Assembly: GCA_964572745.1 (NCBI GenBank)
Contig: CAZNFT010000051.1
Span: 1-11,850, forward strand
Length of the DNA: 11,850 nt
Source: M50B103 sp041667565
Lineage (GTDB): Bacteria > Fidelibacterota > Fidelibacteria > Fidelibacterales > Fidelibacteraceae
Direction of reading: 5' to 3'
Below are positions 1 through 5,546 of this stretch, piece by piece (position 1 is the first letter of the stretch; each line of letters begins with the position of its first letter). The position numbers were made by a program, and so were the translations under genes. The notes below the pieces were generated by a model. It did not search any database. It was not told where the DNA came from and saw only the letters and a list, made by a program, of their open reading frames with translations.

Positions 1-168
1 TACGGGACTACACTGCCAAAGGTTTTTAACACTTATTCGTCAGATTTTCTTAACGTGTCGGAGCTGAGGCGGCAAGCCAAATATCTTCTGCAAGAAGTAA
101 TTATACTGCTAAGCTTTATAAATATCCTCAAAGGCATCGCTCTGCAATCGGGAGTCATCAACTATGTC
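1..168. other. Unassigned left-edge region upstream of the IS remnant
   Basis: I recognise no gene here. One forward frame stays open from the window edge to position 249, so a coding sequence entering from the left cannot be excluded. That frame runs straight through the hairpin repeat at 169-197 and then lies out of frame with the better supported transposase remnant. It shows no family motif, so I read this stretch as decayed intergenic or mobile-element DNA. Confidence 0.3.
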
Positions 169-197
169 TTCAACCCCGAGTATTTCGAGGGGTTGAA
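169..197 (+). repeat. CCCC/GGGG hairpin element, copy 1
   Basis: A perfect 9-bp inverted repeat, TTCAACCCC / GGGGTTGAA, encloses an 11-nt loop GAGTATTTCGA. Nearly identical copies lie at 491-519 and 570-596 in the same orientation. The element is a REP-like palindromic repeat. It ends exactly where homology to IS110 transposases begins, which places it at the breakpoint of that remnant. Confidence 0.85.
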
Positions 198-391
198 AAA
201 AGTTAAGATCTGGACTGTATATGGCAACCGTAGCAGCAACAACACATAATCAACATTTAAGAGAGTTTTACTATCATTTAAGAAATGATAATCACTGTAA
301 AGAAAAAGTTGCTAGAATTGCTGTCATGAGAAAAATGCTTATCGCGGTTAATTCTTTGATGAAAAATGCAGATTTTGAACTTGCTTCTTAA
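197..391 (+). pseudogene. IS110-family transposase, C-terminal remnant
   Basis: The frame reads KKLRSGLYMATVAATTHN and, further on, LREFYYHLR, then KEKVARIAVMRKML, then AVNSLMK, stopping at TAA 389-391. This is the conserved C-terminal end of IS110/IS116/IS902 transposases (the LR..LYMA, HN..L..FY..L and K.A..AVMRK.L...N motifs). About 64 codons remain of a protein usually 300-400 residues long. The N-terminal DEDD (RuvC-like) domain and the segment with the catalytic serine are missing. A stop codon at 194-196, inside the hairpin repeat, closes the frame upstream, so the gene is dead. The hairpin marks the left breakpoint. I am confident of the family from the motif order, and less sure of the subgroup (IS110 versus IS1111). 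Confidence 0.8.
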
Positions 392-399
392 CACCGTTG

Positions 400-421
400 C
401 TTCGCCAAGGCTTCGGTTGGC
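400..421 (-). repeat. Dispersed GCCTTGGCGAAG repeat, copy 1 (fragment)
   Basis: On the minus strand this reads AGCCTTGGCGAAG. The same 13 bases occur on the plus strand at 9034-9046 behind tdk. A looser relative (GAAGCTATGGCG) lies near 11731. All three are intergenic, so this looks like a short dispersed repeat family. The element boundaries are not resolved. Confidence 0.5.
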
Positions 422-490
422 AGGCTCCGAGTAGCTAAGCATCAACGATCAGAAGTTGGAAGTCAGCAATCTGGAATCTGGAATTGTGTC

Positions 491-519
491 TTCAACCCCG
501 AGTATTTTGAGGGGTTGAA
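491..519 (+). repeat. CCCC/GGGG hairpin element, copy 2
   Basis: Same 9-bp stem TTCAACCCC / GGGGTTGAA as copy 1, with loop GAGTATTTTGA (one change). The bases just upstream (GTC) are also shared with copy 1, so the repeated unit may extend a little beyond the stem. Confidence 0.85.
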
Positions 520-529
520 CACTCAATAA

Positions 530-548
530 CCCGGTACGAAGTGCCGGG
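530..548. repeat. Small hairpin between hairpin copies 2 and 3
   Basis: CCCGGTAC and GTGCCGGG pair over 8 bp (one G-T wobble) around a GAA loop. The hairpin sits in the 50-nt gap between copies 2 and 3, so three hairpins follow one another within about 105 nt. No T-run follows, so it is not an intrinsic terminator. Confidence 0.6.
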
Positions 549-569
549 GAATAAACTCAAAAACGAAAA

Positions 570-596
570 CAACCCCGAGTATTTCGTGGGGTTGAA
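570..596 (+). repeat. CCCC/GGGG hairpin element, copy 3
   Basis: CAACCCC and GGGGTTG form a 7-bp stem around GAGTATTTCGT, with AA following, so the outer pairs of the other copies are partly lost on the left. It has the same orientation and loop core as copies 1 and 2. Confidence 0.8.
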
Positions 597-756
597 AAAA
601 TTCATTATTTCAATAGATTTAAACCATGACTTTTTATTCTTCGTTATGCTTCCTTTCTTTATTTTCCAAGAATTTCTGAGTGATGAAGCCCAAATCGAGA
701 CGCGATAAATCATCGTCTTTATTTTCCGCTTAAAAAAAACAGAGAAGCAAAACGTC

Positions 757-890
757 TCAGAGATTTCCCGACCTTCGTCCCGAAAAATCGGGAATTCGGT
801 GGACACGGTGCTTCGCAATCCGTCATGCGACGGACTGAACAATTACAAAACAAACGCTCTTTGTTTAATAATTTTCAGAATGACAGGTCT
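757..890. repeat. Degenerate MITE/REP-like palindromic patch
   Basis: Two short hairpins stand close together: CCCGA-AAAA-TCGGG (779-792) and CCGTC-ATGC-GACGG (820-833). Around them lie GAGATTTC, GTGCTTCGCAATCCG and, further right, AGAATGACAGG. This resembles, from memory, the GCTTCGCAATGACA-type interspersed repeats common in bacterial intergenic DNA. The exact ends and the family are unverified. Confidence 0.4.
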
Positions 891-963
891 CTTGTGTCAC
901 CGTGCGCCAGAAGCCAAGAATTACACCAATTTAGAATTAGCTGTGTTCTCTAAGATATTTTCC

Positions 964-993
964 TTGATATTTTAAAATAATAAAGCGTATATT
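964..993 (+). promoter_or_regulatory. Sigma70-like promoter of the FN3-like gene
   Basis: TTGATA (964-969) and TATATT (988-993) are separated by 18 bp. Transcription would start near position 1000, immediately before the first ATG (1002) and 14 nt before the preferred ATG (1014). The same -35 hexamer TTGATA is seen in the groL promoter. Confidence 0.5.
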
Positions 994-1013
994 AGCATGT
1001 TATGCATTTTAAA

Positions 1014-1430
1014 ATGAAAAAACTGGTTTTATTATTTGCAATTCTATTGCTGACTTGCTCAATGCTTATGGCATGGGATGGTTTTACCTATGTTGTCGCT
1101 AATGAACATGGAACAGGTGTTAGGGTTAGTTGGCAGGCTAAAGATGAGCATACTGTTGACTATTATGAGGTTTACCGCTCTCGCGTTGGAAGTTCTAATC
1201 TTGAAAAACGAGCCTCAGTAACTGCTTTAGGTATGGGCGCTTCTTATGTTTTTCAGGATGATAATATGTTTTCAAAAGCTTCGGAATATTCTGATTACTC
1301 CTTTAATTACTCTGTGAAAGCTGTTTTTAAAGATCACAGCTATAAATTTTCAGAGAAGGTATTGGTCTCTATTTCTAATTTGAGTGTAAGCCAGCAGACC
1401 TGGGGCAGTATTAAGGCAATGTTCCGCTGA
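1014..1430 (+). CDS. Small secreted protein with a fibronectin-III-like domain
   Basis: The 138-residue product starts with a typical signal peptide: MKK, a hydrophobic core LVLLFAILLL, and likely cleavage after LMA (about residue 19). The rest looks like a single fibronectin-III-type beta sandwich. It has VRVSWQAKDEHTVDYYEVYRS near the N-terminus and SFNYSVKAVF near the end, the usual W and Y/V-x-A positions of FN3. The protein should be exported to the periplasm or cell surface; no ligand can be inferred. I prefer the ATG at 1014 because the signal peptide then begins MKK. An in-frame ATG at 1002 adds MHFK and would sit almost on the predicted transcription start. Neither has a Shine-Dalgarno site. 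The gene has its own promoter and terminator and is monocistronic. The TC before SMLMA is not a good lipobox. Confidence 0.75.
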   Translation: MKKLVLLFAILLLTCSMLMAWDGFTYVVANEHGTGVRVSWQAKDEHTVDYYEVYRSRVGSSNLEKRASVTALGMGASYVFQDDNMFSKASEYSDYSFNYSVKAVFKDHSYKFSEKVLVSISNLSVSQQTWGSIKAMFR

Positions 1431-1460
1431 TTTTTTATATATGATCTACTTTAAATTTTT

Positions 1461-1486
1461 AGACGTAGTTTTTCTACGTCTTTTTT
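1461..1486 (+). terminator. Intrinsic terminator of the FN3-like gene
   Basis: AGACGTAG and CTACGTCT form a perfect 8-bp stem around a T5 loop, running directly into TTTTTT (1481-1486). It lies 30 nt after the stop at 1430 and separates this gene from the next operon. Confidence 0.9.
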
Positions 1487-1517
1487 GTAAATACTCGTTA
1501 ATTCACTAAAAAAGAAT

Positions 1518-1523
1518 TATATT
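1518..1523 (+). promoter_or_regulatory. Possible -10 element of the six-gene operon
   Basis: TATATT lies 6 nt before the ATG at 1530. The sequence at the -35 position with a 17-bp spacer is TCGTTA (1495-1500), a poor match. If the -10 call is right, transcription begins at or within a base or two of the start codon, giving a leaderless messenger. A promoter is needed here because a terminator lies just upstream. Confidence 0.3.
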
Positions 1524-1529
1524 GTTTCC

Positions 1530-2198
1530 ATGAAATACACCGGATCCATAAAAATATTTTTAATTATTATTATATGTTCAACGGCATTGTTTTCGGCCTC
1601 ACTGAAACCTATGCAAATTGCTCGTTTAAAATATGACGGGGGAGGAGATTGGTATAGTAATCCGGGGTCTTTAGAGAATCTTATGGATTTTATCCAGTTC
1701 AATACAGGCATTGATATGGCCGAAAAACAGGCCATTGTGGAGGCTTCTTCTCCAGACCTGTATTATTACAATTATCTCTACATGAATGGTCACGGTAATG
1801 TGCGTTTTAATGAAAAAGAAATTCGTAGATTAAGATATTATCTTGAGAATGGAGGTTTTTTACATGCCGATGATAATTATGGCATGGATCATTCTTTCCG
1901 TAGAGAAATGAAGCGGGTTTTTCCTGATAAAGAGTGGGTGGAATTACCTTTCGATCACCCAATTTATCACCAGAAATATAGTTTCCCTAAGGGATTGCCC
2001 AAGATACATGAACACGATAATAAACCGGCGCAGGGTTTAGGGCTTTTTCATCGGGGACGTTTAGTCGTTTTTTATAGCTATGAATCCGATCTAGGTGATG
2101 GCTGGGAAAATCCTGAAGTTCATAATGATCCCCCTGAGTTAAGAGAAGCAGCATTAAAAATGGGCACAAATATATTTTTATATCATTTGAATAGATAA
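1530..2198 (+). CDS. DUF4159 family secreted protein
   Basis: The 222-residue protein begins with a signal peptide (KYTGSIKIFLIIIICSTALFS, likely cut after about residue 23). The body matches DUF4159: an early ARLKYDGGGDWY segment (about 31-42), YMNGHGN (84-90), then LRYYLENGGFLHADDNYG (101-118), SFRREM (122-127), and LPFDHPIYH (139-147). From family knowledge, DUF4159 has a glutamine-amidotransferase-like fold, and its genes often sit beside MoxR, DUF58, BatA and DUF4175 genes in FCB and related bacteria. Its biochemical role is unknown. Here it is the first gene of the operon and its stop abuts the ATG of the DUF4175 gene with no gap, which indicates translational coupling. No Shine-Dalgarno site precedes the start. 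The family call is firm; the function is not. Confidence 0.85.
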   Translation: MKYTGSIKIFLIIIICSTALFSASLKPMQIARLKYDGGGDWYSNPGSLENLMDFIQFNTGIDMAEKQAIVEASSPDLYYYNYLYMNGHGNVRFNEKEIRRLRYYLENGGFLHADDNYGMDHSFRREMKRVFPDKEWVELPFDHPIYHQKYSFPKGLPKIHEHDNKPAQGLGLFHRGRLVVFYSYESDLGDGWENPEVHNDPPELREAALKMGTNIFLYHLNR

Positions 2199-5100
2199 AT
2201 GAAAAAAGAATTTAGAGCATATTTTTCAGACATTTTCAATTATTACTGCCGAGCGCGAAAAAAAGACCGACTTCTCCATCTTTTCTTAGAGTTTTTGATC
2301 GCAAATTTACTTTTTTTTATTATATTTTTCCTTTTAGAAAGCATCTGGTATTTATCGTCTTCATTTAAACAGGCGATGTGGTATCTGATGTTCTTAAATA
2401 GTTATTACCTTTTTCGTTTTTTCAGGACACTCATAGCCAGAACTAAAGACAAAAAAGAGCGAGAATCAATATATCTCAATATAGGAAATAAATATCCCCA
2501 TGTCAGAGATAAATTATTAAATCATGTTCAATTAGCCGAAAAACAAAATGAGATCTCGGATTTAGCGGTCGAGTCCTTTATTGCAGCTAATCCTCGCAAG
2601 TCTTTCCAAGATGCTTATTCTCCACAACCTAAAGGCGGGAAAGTCAAACTGATGACGATCTTGCTGTCGATCTCACTACTCCTGATGATATTCTTATCTG
2701 CAAGCCTAACTCGTATTTTTCATCCTGCAGAGACCTTTGAACCGGATTTTGATTGCAAAGTCGCTTTTTCAATCTCTGATACCAGTATTTATTCTTACGA
2801 TTCTCTAAGTTTTAATATTGAGAAAAAGCATGGCAAGAAATTTCCGCTGGAATTCTACGAGCTGGATATTTCTACAGGGGAAAAGAATTTGCTTTTAAAA
2901 AGTCAGGATACTTTAATTGAATATAATAACTATCGATTAAATTCATCTAAGCAGTATTTTGCAATGTTACGAAGACCGAATATCTTTTATCCGCGTTTAT
3001 TTCTTGCCAAAGATACTTTGACTGTAGAGGTGCTGCAACGCCCGCAAATTAAAACTCTGGATATTCGTGTTGAATCACCGGAATATTCACAGATTCCCGA
3101 TGCTTTTTATCAGGGAAATATCGATAAAATTAGCTGTCTGGCCGGATCGAAGATCAGCATAGATCTTTTACTTTCTGAGGTGCCCGGAAGAGCTTTCTTG
3201 CTATATAATAACGATAGCTTTGTAATGGATATTCGCTCCCGAAATTGTTCGGCAGAATTTACTGCGGAAGAGGATGCACGAATTAGAATTCTTGTAGAAA
3301 ATAAAAATGGCATTCCGAGTGAAACTCTTCCCGAATATCAGATCAGGATCAAGAAAGATGAGTATCCTTCGATATATTTGCTGACACCCCGACAAGGCGA
3401 AGAATATTTGCTTAACGAAAATATGAGTCTGCCTTATGCCGCACAATTGCAGGATGATTTTGGGCTGACCCGCTTCGAACTGGAATATTCTATCCATTCC
3501 GATTACGTATTTACGGCCGATAGCACATTCTATAGACAAGAACTTCAGCTGGATACAAAGTCAAGAATTCAAACTCGAGCAGGGATCTGGCAAATTGAGC
3601 AATTTATTTCACCGGGTTCGGAAATACGCTATTCATTTTTGATTTATGATAACGATGTTGTTAATGGTCCAAAATATACCCGCTCAACATTATTTTATGC
3701 CAAATTGCCTACACTGACGGATCTATTTGAATCTAATCGAGAAAAGGGCGAAGAAACCCTGATGAATTTAGAGGAAGAAGTCGAGATTCTTGAGGAGTTA
3801 GCCGAAGATATAGAGATGGTTCGCAAAGAACTTTTACAAGAAGGAAAACTCAACTGGGAAAACAAGTCATCGCTGGAAGATAACCTCAACATGCTGGAGG
3901 AGAGTCAAAAAAATCTCCAGGAAATGCAGCAGGCAATGCAGGAACAGAAAAAAATGATGGACGAGAACGCCATGTTCTCTGATAAAGTTATGGAAGATTT
4001 TCAGCAACTCCAGGAATTGATGAATGAACTTATTGATGACGAATTATTTGATATGATGCAAGAGATCCAAGAAAAATTGAAGTCCAATGATGATACCGAC
4101 ATGGAAAAACTCCTGGAAGATTTTTCTGAAAAAGCCAAAGAATTTGAGGAAAGTCTCGATAGAATGCTGAAAATATTCAAAAAGATCCAGCAAGAGCAGC
4201 GTCTGGAAGAATTGAATGAGCGTATTCAGAGATCTTTGGAAGAGCAGAATAAGATCCTGGAAGAAGCTGAGGAACGTTCTACAAGTGAACTTGCCGGAGA
4301 GGAAAGTATCTTACAAAAAGAGACAGAAAGCTGGGAAGATCTTGCTCGTAAATCAGCTGATCTTTTTTCGGATGAAGATAAAGAGGCCTTTGAAGAATTT
4401 CTTGCCTCAATGGACGATGAAGCCAGTTCTGAAATGATGAAAAATGCTTCGGAAAGTTTCAGTCGTAGCGATAAGCAAAGCGGTCAGGAGCAGAGTCAAA
4501 GTGCAAAAGAAAAACTGGAAAAATTAAGTCAAAGCTTTTCTTCCATGATGTCCATGATGATGCAAAAGCAAAAGGCTGAAATAGAAGACGCGTTTAGAAA
4601 AGCGTTTTTACAGTGCATGTATATATCCACTCAACAAGAAGAGGTGAATGAGCACTATAAAGGTATTACCGCAAACTCTCCTTTGATCCATGCTTTTAGC
4701 TCAGATGAAAATAATATTCTGGGATTGGCACTGGAATTGAATCGCGGTTTACTTGATCTATCGAAAAAAACATTTCTAGTCGATAAAGCCATAGGGATTC
4801 AATTAGGTGCCATGATAGGACATTTAAAAAGCGGACTCCGTGAGGTAGAGGATGCAAAAGTTGCGAATGGAGTCAAAAATTTTAATACTGCTTATAAGAG
4901 CATGAATGAATTAGGTCGCATATTATTGGATCGAATGAACATGGTTCGTGATGAGCAACAGGGAAATGCTTCGGGTATGGACTTTTACATGCAGCAGTTG
5001 CAAGAAATGGCGGGAGAACAGCAAGCGATGAATCAGGTCATGCAACAAATGGGGATGAGCGGTTCTCCATCGCAATCCATGATGGACCAAATGGCGCAGA

Positions 5101-5546
5101 TGGCCGCAAGACAGCAGGCACTGAGACGTTCTTTAAAAGGTATGCAGCAAGCGATGGGCGAAGAAGGCAGTGGGGGAAAAAGAATGATGGGCGATTTGGA
5201 TAAAATTGCCAAAGATATGGAAGATGTGATCAATCAGATGAGGCAAAATAGAGTTGGTCGCGAAACCATTATTCGCCAGGAAAAAATATTACAACGATTG
5301 TTAGATGCGAGCCGATCGGCAACATCAAGAGATTATAAAAAAGAAAGAGAATCAAAAAGCGGGCAGGCATTGAAAAGAGAAAATCCGCTGTCCTTGCCTT
5401 CGGACCTGGGTGATCATGAAAATTTAATTAATCAAATCCGTCGCGAACTCAGGGAAACAGAATTAAGTCCTAAAGAAAAGCGCGAAATGGAAAAATATCT
5501 TGAATCCCTACTCAATGAAAGTCGTTTTCAGGAGGTGGGAGAATGA
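2199..5546 (+). CDS. DUF4175 family membrane-anchored coiled-coil protein
   Basis: This large 1115-residue protein has hydrophobic membrane segments at about 29-49, probably 57-74, and 150-170. A mostly beta extracytoplasmic part follows (about 180-500), including DEYPSIYLLTPRQGEEY (387-403) and QDDFGLTRFELEYS (418-431), typical of DUF4175. Residues 505-700 are Glu/Lys/Leu-rich and should form long coiled coils. Residues 925-1000 are very rich in Met and Gln. The segment RQEKILQRLLDASRS (1026-1040) followed by RDYKKERES is a recognisable DUF4175 C-terminal signature. The ATG directly follows the DUF4159 stop, and the stop overlaps the next start by 4 nt (ATGA). The MoxR, DUF58 and BatA genes usually seen with this family are absent here. 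The role is probably in the cell envelope, but no activity is established. It is intact and the frame is continuous. Confidence 0.85.
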   Translation: MKKEFRAYFSDIFNYYCRARKKDRLLHLFLEFLIANLLFFIIFFLLESIWYLSSSFKQAMWYLMFLNSYYLFRFFRTLIARTKDKKERESIYLNIGNKYPHVRDKLLNHVQLAEKQNEISDLAVESFIAANPRKSFQDAYSPQPKGGKVKLMTILLSISLLLMIFLSASLTRIFHPAETFEPDFDCKVAFSISDTSIYSYDSLSFNIEKKHGKKFPLEFYELDISTGEKNLLLKSQDTLIEYNNYRLNSSKQYFAMLRRPNIFYPRLFLAKDTLTVEVLQRPQIKTLDIRVESPEYSQIPDAFYQGNIDKISCLAGSKISIDLLLSEVPGRAFLLYNNDSFVMDIRSRNCSAEFTAEEDARIRILVENKNGIPSETLPEYQIRIKKDEYPSIYLLTPRQGEEYLLNENMSLPYAAQLQDDFGLTRFELEYSIHSDYVFTADSTFYRQELQLDTKSRIQTRAGIWQIEQFISPGSEIRYSFLIYDNDVVNGPKYTRSTLFYAKLPTLTDLFESNREKGEETLMNLEEEVEILEELAEDIEMVRKELLQEGKLNWENKSSLEDNLNMLEESQKNLQEMQQAMQEQKKMMDENAMFSDKVMEDFQQLQELMNELIDDELFDMMQEIQEKLKSNDDTDMEKLLEDFSEKAKEFEESLDRMLKIFKKIQQEQRLEELNERIQRSLEEQNKILEEAEERSTSELAGEESILQKETESWEDLARKSADLFSDEDKEAFEEFLASMDDEASSEMMKNASESFSRSDKQSGQEQSQSAKEKLEKLSQSFSSMMSMMMQKQKAEIEDAFRKAFLQCMYISTQQEEVNEHYKGITANSPLIHAFSSDENNILGLALELNRGLLDLSKKTFLVDKAIGIQLGAMIGHLKSGLREVEDAKVANGVKNFNTAYKSMNELGRILLDRMNMVRDEQQGNASGMDFYMQQLQEMAGEQQAMNQVMQQMGMSGSPSQSMMDQMAQMAARQQALRRSLKGMQQAMGEEGSGGKRMMGDLDKIAKDMEDVINQMRQNRVGRETIIRQEKILQRLLDASRSATSRDYKKERESKSGQALKRENPLSLPSDLGDHENLINQIRRELRETELSPKEKREMEKYLESLLNESRFQEVGE
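5531..5537 (+). promoter_or_regulatory. Strong Shine-Dalgarno site inside the end of the DUF4175 gene
   Basis: GGAGGTG lies 5 nt before the ATG at 5543, within the last codons of the upstream gene. It fixes the start of the TPR gene and its 4-nt overlap with the DUF4175 stop. Confidence 0.85.

Larger units (their letters stand above)
392..963. other. Repeat-rich intergenic region without a gene
   Basis: No convincing coding sequence is present. The region holds two hairpin copies (491-519, 570-596) and a smaller hairpin between them (530-548). It also has AT-rich spacer, a 5-bp stem at 698-718 (AGACG/CGTCT) followed by T-rich sequence, and a patch of degenerate palindromes at 757-890. A minus-strand open frame at 492-842 is built from these repeats and is probably not a gene. 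If the IS110 element extended rightwards, its noncoding end would lie in the first part of this stretch, but I cannot define an end. Confidence 0.6.

Noticed and set aside
1..249. Forward frame open from the window edge, 83 codons
   Set aside because: It passes through the hairpin repeat and ends in DNA that clearly encodes the IS110 C-terminus in another frame. No recognisable family; kept only as an unresolved edge.
169..596. CRISPR array
   Set aside because: Only three repeat copies, palindromic units, unequal spacing of about 293 and 50 nt between copies, and no cas genes.
492..842. Minus-strand open frame of 116 codons
   Set aside because: It runs through two hairpin repeat copies and the palindromic patch. 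It has no family motif or ribosome site, and its composition comes from the repeats.
1014..1070. Lipoprotein signal in the FN3-like protein
   Set aside because: The Cys in LLLTCS lacks the small residue required before it in a lipobox, while LMA followed by W fits signal peptidase I.
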